DNA of 64,000 nucleotides from Pseudomonadota bacterium (lineage in GTDB: Bacteria > Pseudomonadota > Gammaproteobacteria > Steroidobacterales > Steroidobacteraceae), in assembly GCA_023391815.1 (NCBI GenBank), contig JAEWAF010000023.1:1-64000 (forward strand), in the 5' to 3' direction. This document shows, piece after piece, positions 8,140 to 16,379 of this stretch. Positions within the stretch are counted from its first letter, which is position 1; each line of letters starts with the position of its first letter. The position numbers and the translations under genes were made by a program. The notes below the pieces were generated by a model. It ran no database searches and was not told where the DNA came from. It was given only the letters and a program-made list of their open reading frames with translations.

Positions 8140-10837
8140 GCCCCAACTGCACGGACGTTTGATTGTTCCCGAGCGGGATGACGTAGCGACCCCGTTCTTT
8201 GCTCAGCGTCGTGCGCGGTTGATAGCTGGCTACCGCGCTCTCGATTCGGAGGTGCGCTTTCGATGTGAATGGGTCGGCGGGATCCAGCATCACACTCAAG
8301 TTCCCGTTACTCCGGTCGTAGTCGACCCGCGCGAACTTTCCGCCATCCAATGTCAGCCACAATCCCGCCTCGGCGAGAAACACTCGCGTCCTGAAACCAT
8401 CGCGCGGCGTGAAGCTGACGATCGACCCTCGTTCCTGCGTCGTGCCGCCGAAGCCGAGGTTACCGAACACCGGATGACGCGCCAGATAACTGCCGATGCC
8501 GTAGGCGTAGCCGTAAAACGCCGAGCCGTAGTCGCCATTATAAGCGTCGAATCTCATCAGATCCGGATTGGAGTGAAACGCCGCCGAGCCGAAGCCTTCC
8601 TGATCGATGTTGGTGAGCGTGCCCATCATGCCCCCGTACGCGACCCGGAGCAGATGAATGTCGCTCGGATCGCGGCGGAACGAGTCCAGCAATGGCAGCG
8701 CGTTGTTCGCGGAACCGTAGTGATGGAGTTGTCGCTCGAGCTGCGCAGTCTTGCCGGCGTACATGAAGTCCCAGTAACGCCGCGCATTCCCGTTGTAACC
8801 CCAGCTCGGAACGGTGGGGTCATAGCCGAGGATGACTTCCCGCGTGAGTTCCGCCTTCGGTGCGTTCCCGAAGTAGCGCATCCACGCATACACCTCGGGC
8901 TGACCCGTCGAGTCCCACGGCATTTCGCTGCCGAATGGATACTCCTCGGCGGCCCAGTGATCGGCGCGCTGACGCATGGCCTGCTCCAACTGCGACGCTT
9001 CGGCCGTCATGCCTTCGTCCTGCAAATCGCGCAGGATCTCGACGAACACTTCACCTTCCATCTGACCGAACTTCGCATACTCGGGCGCGAGCTTCGGCAT
9101 GGCCAGCGCGGTTCGATGAGCGCGATCCAGGTACCAGCGCCAGTCATGCGCCTTGACCAGACCTTCGTGATAACGAGCCAGTCGATACAGGACCCAATGC
9201 GCGGCGGCGACGTGGACATAGTTGAACGAGCGCACGACCGAGTCGGCTTGTGACTTTCGCCACGCCGACCATTTGGTCCAGTCGATGGCCGGGTCATAGC
9301 GCACGCCCTTGGGCGGCTCGGGCTCGTAATAGAACAGGCTCTTGCGAACCCCGAACCGGTCGGCGCCTTGATTGACCTGCAGCCGGCCATCCAGCGTTTG
9401 CGTGACGAAGCGCTCGAATTTCTCGATCTCGGATGCGTCGGGCGCGCCAAGTTGTTTCATGATGAGTGCGAGCCACGCACCCGCGCCGCCCTCGTCGCTC
9501 AAGCCCGCCATCCACACTCTCTGATCCTGCAACACGACAGCGTTGCGCTCGCGGTCGAACGTCATGAACGACGGACCGCGCTGGAACGGATCGGAAGGAT
9601 CGTCGTACCAATGTCTGGTGGCAAGGAATCGCCCCAGGTCCGCGAGCACGGTGGCGCTCGGCTTGGTGACGAAGTAATGAATCGCCTGGCGACTGCCGTC
9701 CGCGTAAGTGACGATCAGGCGCGAGCGCCCCCAATGCCGGCCAGTGACTTTATATCTCGACCAGCTTTGGACGCGTTCAGCGGCCGCAGTCTCCAGCGCA
9801 CCCGCCGGCTGAGCGACGATCGAACGAACGGCCTGGCGCGACGAGATCCAAAGATCGCCCGGAAGATCGGTCGGCAACACATAACCGGGGATGCCTATGG
9901 CCACCGGCCGAGCGTTGGCCGCAAGCGTGCTCTCGATCTGTCGAATCGATTTCGAGACCAGGAACTGCACACCGAAGCGACGTGTCTCGCCGCGCCGAAG
10001 GGTCACTGACGTCGGTTCGTTCCATTGCTCGGCGCCCTTCCATTCCTGCTCCGCGAATCCTCGGCTCGCGGCCATCCAGCTGTAGAAGCCTTCGAAGGTC
10101 TGACCGCGTTGAGTCGCGTCATTGAGCAGCAGCGCCTTGCCTGCCGCATCCTTCTTGTCGGCAATGGGCCGATACGCTTCGAAGGGTGTGCCGGTGTCGC
10201 CGACGACGAGCAGCGCCGGACCTTGGCCATTGAGTCGCGTGACTTGCACATAGCCCGCATCCAGGCCGATGTATGGATCGGCGAAGCTGGCCTGAGTGTG
10301 CGCTTCCGCGAGCGAGCGGTTCGACAGCACGTTGTCGAACACCATCGCGAGCCCGACGCCGCCCAGCTCGATATCGCGTTCTCCCGCATTGGTCAGCTCG
10401 AAACGTAATGTGAGATCGCCGCGTTCCCCGACTTGCCAGCGCCGAACCACGCGCAACCCCAGCTCACTGGGCAATCGCATGGAAATCTCAGCGGCCGCTA
10501 GCGTCGCCCCGTCGCGCGGCAACTCACGGGCCGGCTCACGCCGATACGCGCTCGAATAATCCTGCCACTGACTTTCACCCGCCGCGCGCAGACGGAGGTC
10601 GAGATCGCCCAATTGATAGTAGCCGTCGCCATTCCGCGTCTTGCTTAGCTTGGACGGCGCGAAGTCGAAGCCATTGCCCTGCTTCGGCTTCAGCGACAGC
10701 AGCGTCTGCGTCTCGCTGTCGAGCACGATATCGAAATCGCGACTTTGCAGATTGAGCGGCGTGCCCGCCATCGCCGATGGCTGAACGAACAACAGCACCG
10801 CGCCGACGCGCAGCGCGGCGCTCACGACATTTCTCAT
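8129..10837 (-). CDS. Large exported DUF5695-family protein, candidate glycosidase
   Basis: A 902-residue protein with a Sec signal (RNVVSAALRVGAVLLFVQPSAMA). The first ~300 residues look beta-rich, like a beta-sandwich; residues ~330-800 contain many Trp/Tyr-rich helical stretches resembling an (alpha/alpha)-barrel, followed by a short beta tail. Overall it resembles DUF5695 proteins, for which I know no established reaction. The architecture (N-terminal sandwich, helical barrel) is common among glycoside hydrolases and lyases. It starts 3 bp after the epimerase gene, so the two are translated together. Action on a glycan attached to hydroxyproline-rich protein is inferred from context. Confidence 0.75.
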   Translation of the reverse strand: MRNVVSAALRVGAVLLFVQPSAMAGTPLNLQSRDFDIVLDSETQTLLSLKPKQGNGFDFAPSKLSKTRNGDGYYQLGDLDLRLRAAGESQWQDYSSAYRREPARELPRDGATLAAAEISMRLPSELGLRVVRRWQVGERGDLTLRFELTNAGERDIELGGVGLAMVFDNVLSNRSLAEAHTQASFADPYIGLDAGYVQVTRLNGQGPALLVVGDTGTPFEAYRPIADKKDAAGKALLLNDATQRGQTFEGFYSWMAASRGFAEQEWKGAEQWNEPTSVTLRRGETRRFGVQFLVSKSIRQIESTLAANARPVAIGIPGYVLPTDLPGDLWISSRQAVRSIVAQPAGALETAAAERVQSWSRYKVTGRHWGRSRLIVTYADGSRQAIHYFVTKPSATVLADLGRFLATRHWYDDPSDPFQRGPSFMTFDRERNAVVLQDQRVWMAGLSDEGGAGAWLALIMKQLGAPDASEIEKFERFVTQTLDGRLQVNQGADRFGVRKSLFYYEPEPPKGVRYDPAIDWTKWSAWRKSQADSVVRSFNYVHVAAAHWVLYRLARYHEGLVKAHDWRWYLDRAHRTALAMPKLAPEYAKFGQMEGEVFVEILRDLQDEGMTAEASQLEQAMRQRADHWAAEEYPFGSEMPWDSTGQPEVYAWMRYFGNAPKAELTREVILGYDPTVPSWGYNGNARRYWDFMYAGKTAQLERQLHHYGSANNALPLLDSFRRDPSDIHLLRVAYGGMMGTLTNIDQEGFGSAAFHSNPDLMRFDAYNGDYGSAFYGYAYGIGSYLARHPVFGNLGFGGTTQERGSIVSFTPRDGFRTRVFLAEAGLWLTLDGGKFARVDYDRSNGNLSVMLDPADPFTSKAHLRIESAVASYQPRTTLSKERGRYVIPLGNNQTSVQLGPAR

Positions 10838-10840
10838 CGG

Positions 10841-11809
10841 TCAGCCTCGCATGGCATCCATATTCTTGTCGTCGCGAATGCCCCAGCAGAACGGATCGTT
10901 CGGATCGAGCAGCAACTTTGCATCGGCGGTCACATGCGCCGTGCCGATGATGGTCGGCGCGATGGTGCCCTTGTCGCGATCGAGCCAGCGATAGTGCGCT
11001 CTGAACACGCTGCCGAGCACACTCTCTTGAGTCCACTCCTCGCCTTCCGCGAGCTTGCCGTCCGCGGCGAGACACGCGAGCTTCGCGCTCGTGCCCGTGC
11101 CGCAGGGAGAGCGGTCATATGCTTTGCCGGGGCAAAGAACAAAATTCCGACTGCGTGCCGTCGGCGTCGCGCCGAGCAACTCGACGTGGTCAACTTCGGG
11201 ATAGCCTTGCGAATTCACCGCTTGGCGAATGCGCCACGCGAGATCGGTCAGCGGCTCGACATTCGAGAGCCGCAGGGAAATGCCGTCCTGCTCGACCAGG
11301 AAGAACCAATTGCCGCCCCAAGCCACGTCGCCGGTGACGACACCAACGCCTGGAACGTCAACGCTCACCGCGCGTGCCTTGCGATAGCTCGGAACATTGG
11401 CGACGGCAACCGATCCATCCGGCCGCAGTTGCGCTTCGACGATTCCGACCGGTGTATCGATCTTCGCTGTGCCAGGCTTGAGCAAGCCCAGATGCGCCAA
11501 GGAAACAATCACGCCGATGGTGCCGTGACCACACATGCCGATGTAGCCGACGTTGTTGAAGAAGATCACACCGATATCGCATTCCTCTCGGTGCGGCTTG
11601 CACAGCAACGCGCCGACGACGGTGTCGCTTCCACGAGGTTCATTGACGATGGCGGAACGGAACGCGTCGAAGCTTTCGCGAAAGCGTCGCAGTCGCAGAT
11701 CGAGCGGACCTTCGCCCAGATCGGGGCCGCCTTCGAGCACCAGGCGCGTCGGCTCGCCGCCCGTGTGAGAATCGAGAATTCGGATTGTGTCCATACGCGA
11801 CTCGATCAA
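10841..11809 (-). CDS. 4-hydroxyproline 2-epimerase (proline racemase family)
   Basis: A 322-residue member of the proline racemase family. Both catalytic cysteines are visible: C93 in MCGHGTIG and C236 in PCGTGTSAK. The presence of both argues for racemase/epimerase activity and against the trans-3-hydroxyproline dehydratase branch, which has Thr in the first position. The opening IRILDSHTGGEPTR is typical of the group. Epimerisation of trans-4-hydroxy-L-proline to cis-4-hydroxy-D-proline would feed the DadA-type enzyme. The start overlaps the DUF885 stop as ATGA; a second Met five residues on is the common family start. Confidence 0.9.
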   Translation of the reverse strand: MIESRMDTIRILDSHTGGEPTRLVLEGGPDLGEGPLDLRLRRFRESFDAFRSAIVNEPRGSDTVVGALLCKPHREECDIGVIFFNNVGYIGMCGHGTIGVIVSLAHLGLLKPGTAKIDTPVGIVEAQLRPDGSVAVANVPSYRKARAVSVDVPGVGVVTGDVAWGGNWFFLVEQDGISLRLSNVEPLTDLAWRIRQAVNSQGYPEVDHVELLGATPTARSRNFVLCPGKAYDRSPCGTGTSAKLACLAADGKLAEGEEWTQESVLGSVFRAHYRWLDRDKGTIAPTIIGTAHVTADAKLLLDPNDPFCWGIRDDKNMDAMRG

Positions 11810-13575
11810 TTGCTGTGGTCCGCGGGATCGCGCGAAGGGTTGGGCGGATTCTCGCCACCATCCGCAATGAACTGCGCCATGCGTTGCTCCAATACCGGCA
11901 ACGGTACCGCGCCGAGCGCGAGAATGGCGTCGTGGAATTTGCGCTGATCGAATTTGGGACCGAGCGCCTGCTCCGCTTCGCGCCGATGACGCCGGATCTG
12001 CAGTTCGCCGAGCTTGTACGCAACCGCCTGACCCGGCCAGGCGATGTAGCGATCGACTTCGGTCGTGATCTCATGAGTCGAGAGCGCCACGTTGTCCTTC
12101 ATGTATTGAAGCGCCTGGTCGCGTGTCCAGCCGTAGTGATGAATGCCGGTGTCGACGACGAGCCGAGCGGCACGCCACATCTCATACGTGAGCTGGCCGA
12201 ATTCTTCATAAGGCGTCTCGTAGATGCCCATCACGCGGCCCAGCCATTCCGTGTACAAGCCCCAGCCTTCGCCGTAGCCCGAGAAATAAACATCGTTGCG
12301 AAACTTCGGGCGCTCCGGCGCTTCCAGCGCCAACGCCGCCTGAAAGCTGTGACCGGGCGTGCACTCGTGCAGCACCAGCGAGGGCAACGTGTAGAGCGGC
12401 CGCGCCGGCAAGTTATATGTATTGAACAAACAGCTCTCCAGCCCGCCGCGACCGCCGGTGTAGATCGGCGCCAACGCGTCGGGCACCGGCAGAATGCCGT
12501 GCCGAAAACGCGGCAAGGTGCCGATCATGTCCTTGAGCTTGAGATCCGCCTTCTTGACGATGTAGGCCGCTTCGGCGATCAGCTGGTGCGGCGTCTTCGC
12601 ATAGAACTGCGGATCGGTGCGCAGGAAATGGTAGAACTCCGGCAGGGTGCCCGTGAAGCCCGCCTTGCGCATGGTGGTTGCCATTTCCGCCTTGATGCGC
12701 GCCACCTCGCTCAGACCGATCTCATGAATCTGCGGCGGCGTCAGCTTGAGCGTCGTGAACTTCTCGATGCGGGCTTGATAGAACGCCGCGCCGTCCGGGA
12801 GCGCCGACGCCGAGATGCTGGTGCGCGCCTTGACCAGATATTCCTTGCGAATGAAATCCAGCAGCTTCTGGTATGCCGGCACGACTTGCTTGGTGAGCAG
12901 CGTGCGAGCTTCGCCGCGCATCCGCTCCTGATCGGCAGTCGGGATGCTCGTCGGCATCTGCGTGAACGGCAGGAACAGCGGATTCGAATCGTCGGTGGCC
13001 AGATACGGCTCGATGGTCTTATCGCGGCCCGTCGCTGAGACCTTCGGCACCGTGAAGCCGCGCTTCAAACCCGCCCGCATGTTGGCGATGTGCTCGTCGA
13101 AGAAGCGAGACACATCCGCGAGTCGTCCGAGGTAGCGTCGATACGCCTCCGGGTCCGGGAAGCCTTCGCGCGGCGTGAATTCGGTCCAGAAGAACGAGTC
13201 GGAGTTGAATGGCGTCTGGTAGGTCTTGAAGCGCAGGTCGGAGATGCGCTCGGCGAGAATGGTCCGGAAGATCGCCGCGTTGATCTTTTCTTCGGACGAC
13301 AGCGAAGCGGTGTCGATCCGATTCACGTCCGCGAGCACGGACTGCAGATGTTTCAGGCGCGCCTGCTGACTGGCCTCATCGACGCGCGCCAGGTGATCCG
13401 CTTCTTCGCCCGGCCGCTCATCGTCGGGCTCCTCGGCCATCTCGTTCTTCCACCATGCCCACTCGGACTGATAGATGGTGTTGAGCTCGCGGGCGGCATC
13501 GCCCTGATTCGACTGGGCCAAGACCGCGGGCGCGCATAACCAGAGGGCTCCGGCCGTCGCAAACATCCAGCGCAT
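11806..13575 (-). CDS. Exported DUF885-family putative zinc peptidase (second copy)
   Basis: A 589-residue DUF885 protein with a Sec signal (RWMFATAGALWLCAPAVLA). HECTPGH near residue 401 and EGWGLYTEW near residue 440 supply the HExxH and downstream Glu. The start was set at 13575 because an AGAGGAG ribosome-binding site lies eight bases upstream; the open frame continues 21 codons further but crosses the palindromic operator. It is a distant paralogue of the first DUF885 protein and heads the leftward unit with the hydroxyproline epimerase and the DUF5695 protein. Confidence 0.87.
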   Translation of the reverse strand: MRWMFATAGALWLCAPAVLAQSNQGDAARELNTIYQSEWAWWKNEMAEEPDDERPGEEADHLARVDEASQQARLKHLQSVLADVNRIDTASLSSEEKINAAIFRTILAERISDLRFKTYQTPFNSDSFFWTEFTPREGFPDPEAYRRYLGRLADVSRFFDEHIANMRAGLKRGFTVPKVSATGRDKTIEPYLATDDSNPLFLPFTQMPTSIPTADQERMRGEARTLLTKQVVPAYQKLLDFIRKEYLVKARTSISASALPDGAAFYQARIEKFTTLKLTPPQIHEIGLSEVARIKAEMATTMRKAGFTGTLPEFYHFLRTDPQFYAKTPHQLIAEAAYIVKKADLKLKDMIGTLPRFRHGILPVPDALAPIYTGGRGGLESCLFNTYNLPARPLYTLPSLVLHECTPGHSFQAALALEAPERPKFRNDVYFSGYGEGWGLYTEWLGRVMGIYETPYEEFGQLTYEMWRAARLVVDTGIHHYGWTRDQALQYMKDNVALSTHEITTEVDRYIAWPGQAVAYKLGELQIRRHRREAEQALGPKFDQRKFHDAILALGAVPLPVLEQRMAQFIADGGENPPNPSRDPADHSN

Positions 13576-13599
13576 GCCGATCGCTCCTCTCTGGCATTT

Positions 13600-13614
13600 A
13601 GTATACGAAATACT
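13600..13614. promoter_or_regulatory. Second copy of the 15-bp palindromic operator candidate
   Basis: AGTATACGAAATACT lies 25 bp upstream of the DUF885 start, the same distance as the first copy from the deaminase start. Its reverse complement AGTATTTCGTATACT differs from the element at 4431-4445 by one base. On the leftward strand the promoter-proximal arm reads TATACT and may be the -10 box. The shared element ties this unit to the other two hydroxyproline-region units. Confidence 0.6.
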
Positions 13615-13656
13615 ATCCAGCCGGGAGGAGCATGGCAAGCACGGGCCGTTCGGAAG

Positions 13657-14634
13657 CTAGCTGGCCTCGGCGAACAAGTAAAAGTCGCGCACCGAGCGGG
13701 CGATTTCCGCAATCGCCTTCTCGCGCTCTTCCATCGACTTGTCGCTCTCCTTGATGAACACGGCGATGACGATCTGGCCCTTGCCATCCGGCAAGGTGAT
13801 CACGCCGACATCGTTCACCGTGCCACCGATCGTGCCGGTCTTGTGAGCAATGACGGTGCCCGCCGGCATCCGGCCCGGCAGGCGACCGGCCCCGGTGTGA
13901 CAACGTTGCATGATGTCGATCAGCACCTTGGTGCTCGACGCGCTCAGCGCCTGCTGATTGAAAATCCGAGTCAGCAACTGCGCCATCGCCGTCGGTGTCG
14001 AGGTGTCACGCACATCGTTGTCGAACGCCGGGTTCGGCCGCAGTCCGCGCTCCTCGAGTTTCGGATCCTTCTTGGCCGCCTCTTGCAGGACCTGACTGAA
14101 AGGCCCCTGAGGCAAGTTGAAGAAGTCGCGCAGCAAGCCGGCCGTATCACGGTCGATTCGCTGGTCTTCGACGCCCTGCTTTCGCACCCACGCAGTCGCG
14201 GCCTGCGGCCCACCCGCGAGCCGGGTGAGCACATCGGTCGCGGTGTTGTCGCTCAATGTGAGCATCAGCTCCAGCAGGTTGTACACCGATAGACTGATCC
14301 CCGGATGAGCCGCCAGGGTGGCGATCCCATCTGACAGCACGAGGTCATTCGGCTGAACCGCGACCAGTTGATCGAGCTTCAACTTGCCCGCATCGACCTG
14401 CGCCAGAATCGCCCCGGCGACACCGATCTTGAATGTGCTCGCCATGGGATAGCGCTCGCCGGCGTTCACCAGCACTCGCTCGCCCTTGCCATCGAGCTTC
14501 CACGCCGCGACACCGACCTTTCCACCGATCGGTGCCGAGAGTCTGGCGATCTCGGCATCGAGTACCGGCCCGGCAACCGCCGCCTGAAGCGACGGCAGAA
14601 CACACAGCAACAGAGCCCACTTCCAGCGACGCAT
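13657..14634 (-). CDS. Class A beta-lactamase homologue lacking the omega-loop Glu
   Basis: A 325-residue exported protein (signal MRRWKWALLLCVLPSLQAAVAG). It has the serine active-site set STFK (S70-K73), SDN (S130 loop) and HKTGT (K234). By hand alignment with TEM, the omega loop RLDRWEPELN corresponds to RIDRDTAGLL, so Glu166 becomes Thr and Asn170 becomes Leu, and about 35 extra residues follow before NDVRDTSTP. Without Glu166 hydrolytic deacylation should be poor, so clinical-type beta-lactamase activity is doubtful. It is the last gene of a three-hydrolase operon. GAGGA precedes the chosen start; an upstream in-frame ATG overlaps the previous gene. Confidence 0.8.
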   Translation of the reverse strand: MRRWKWALLLCVLPSLQAAVAGPVLDAEIARLSAPIGGKVGVAAWKLDGKGERVLVNAGERYPMASTFKIGVAGAILAQVDAGKLKLDQLVAVQPNDLVLSDGIATLAAHPGISLSVYNLLELMLTLSDNTATDVLTRLAGGPQAATAWVRKQGVEDQRIDRDTAGLLRDFFNLPQGPFSQVLQEAAKKDPKLEERGLRPNPAFDNDVRDTSTPTAMAQLLTRIFNQQALSASSTKVLIDIMQRCHTGAGRLPGRMPAGTVIAHKTGTIGGTVNDVGVITLPDGKGQIVIAVFIKESDKSMEEREKAIAEIARSVRDFYLFAEAS

Positions 14635-14647
14635 TTTTAGTAATCCT

Positions 14648-16369
14648 CTATGCCGCAGCCACACGCCACATGTCTTCGCCCGAGAACTTCAGTCGCATGC
14701 ACCGGCCGTTGACGACCTCGCCGAACTGAATCCACTCGGGGCTGTGCGGCTCGTCGCGCAGCTTGAAACGATCGCCCGCCGCTTCCAGCGGCATCATTCC
14801 ATCGACCCACAACTTGCCCTTGCGAAGCACGATGCGAATGCTGCCGATCCAGGGATTGTCGTTCCGATAGTGACCGACATAGTTGTGCCATTCCTTGGGT
14901 ACGTTGAATTGTTTCTCGCCACGATACTTGCCGTTCGTGTACCAATCCCCGCCCGACGCCACTTCGACCACCGCGCTCTTGGGATCTTTGGCGTCGGCGC
15001 GACCGAATACGAGTGGGAAAACACTCTTGCCGCCATCCGCGACAATGAATGCATCCGGCGCACCGGCCGGTTGCAGAGGCACTTTGTTACCCGCGCGCAC
15101 GAGGAACAATTTGTCGCCGCCGCTCTCGAACTCCAACTTGCCGCCACCGCTCTGCTGATACGAACCCGCATAGTCGGCGGCATTCGGCACACGCAGGGCC
15201 GGATTGGCGGGTGGGAGGCTGGGCAACGGCTTGGACATCTGCTGCTCGCGCATGAGCTGCACGGCGTACTGCGTGACCGGCGTCGGCCGATAGCCCTGCT
15301 GAGCGTTGACGGACGCGAACGCGCCGACGCCGTTGTCGATATCGACCAGCAACGACGACATGAAGGACGTCATGCCACCGGTGTGGCGCACGACTGTGTG
15401 ACCATCGAGCTTGTCGACCGCGAGACCGTAGCCATAGCTCGCGGTCGGGCCGAACTCCGGCGCGACGATATGCGCTTTCGTGAACAGCGCGAAGGACTCC
15501 TTCGACATCAGTCTGCGACCGTTCGGACCTTCGCCGCCGTTGGCGATCATGCGCAGGTACGCGCCCATATCTTTCGCCGTCGCGGCGACACAGCCGGCGC
15601 CGGTCGTCACGATGAGCCCCTGCGCTTCGGCGAGGCGAGCATCGCGTGTGTTGGGACGATCGTTGAGGAACAGCGAGTAGTTCTTCACCAGGCGATCGCG
15701 AATATCCATCGTGATCACCGGCTCCGACTGCGTCATGCCAAGCGGCTCGAGCACGCGCTTGCGAATGACCTCGGGCAACTCGCGACCGTCCAGAATCCCG
15801 GCGAGCTCGCCGAGCGCCTGGTAACCCATGTTGCAATAATGGAAGTGCTCACCGGGCGCATAGGCGGCGCGATGACGGAGCGACGGATCGGACGGCAACA
15901 GCGGACAGTTTCCCGGCAGGCCCGAACCGTGCGTCAACAAATCGTGCGTGGTGATGGGCTTGAACGCCGAATCGATCCGGAACCAGGGCAGGTATTCCAC
16001 GATCGGCTTGTGCAGATCCAGTTTGCCTTCGTCATGCAGCTGCATCAGGCAGACTCCGACGAACGATTTGCTGATCGAGCCGATCTCGAACAACTCATCG
16101 TCACCGACTGGAGCATGCCGTTCGACATCGCCGAACCCATAGTTCACGACGCGGCGCAGACCTTTGCGATCCGCCAGCACCAGGGTCATGCCGGGCGATT
16201 TCATTTCTTCCATGAACTGACGAGCGAACTCGTCCAGACGCGCGAACAGCGCCGCGTCCGCACCGGACGCCGCGCTGCCCGTCGAATCGGCTACCGCGAA
16301 CCGACCCATCGCGGTCACGCCTGCAAGTAAGCCGGTGTGTACCAACATCTCTCGTCGGCTGATCCCCAT
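14648..16369 (-). CDS. Tat-exported beta-lactamase-family (PF00144) serine hydrolase
   Basis: A 573-residue class C/esterase-like serine hydrolase with a twin-arginine signal (GISRREMLVHTGLL). Catalytic motifs are SISK (SxxK), YCN (YxN, in FHYCNMGYQ) and HTG in VVRHTGGM. The PF00144 domain takes about residues 45-390, and a ~170-residue C-terminal beta-rich extension follows. Related proteins include D-aminopeptidases, esterases and penicillin-binding-protein homologues, so the substrate cannot be named. AGGAGA ten bases upstream supports the start, 10 bp after the S9 peptidase gene. Confidence 0.85.
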   Translation of the reverse strand: MGISRREMLVHTGLLAGVTAMGRFAVADSTGSAASGADAALFARLDEFARQFMEEMKSPGMTLVLADRKGLRRVVNYGFGDVERHAPVGDDELFEIGSISKSFVGVCLMQLHDEGKLDLHKPIVEYLPWFRIDSAFKPITTHDLLTHGSGLPGNCPLLPSDPSLRHRAAYAPGEHFHYCNMGYQALGELAGILDGRELPEVIRKRVLEPLGMTQSEPVITMDIRDRLVKNYSLFLNDRPNTRDARLAEAQGLIVTTGAGCVAATAKDMGAYLRMIANGGEGPNGRRLMSKESFALFTKAHIVAPEFGPTASYGYGLAVDKLDGHTVVRHTGGMTSFMSSLLVDIDNGVGAFASVNAQQGYRPTPVTQYAVQLMREQQMSKPLPSLPPANPALRVPNAADYAGSYQQSGGGKLEFESGGDKLFLVRAGNKVPLQPAGAPDAFIVADGGKSVFPLVFGRADAKDPKSAVVEVASGGDWYTNGKYRGEKQFNVPKEWHNYVGHYRNDNPWIGSIRIVLRKGKLWVDGMMPLEAAGDRFKLRDEPHSPEWIQFGEVVNGRCMRLKFSGEDMWRVAAA

Positions 16370-16379
16370 GGTGTTCTCC

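Noticed and set aside
13657..14634. Calling the class A homologue an antibiotic-resistance beta-lactamase
   Set aside because: The omega loop lacks the deacylating Glu, so resistance cannot be claimed from sequence.
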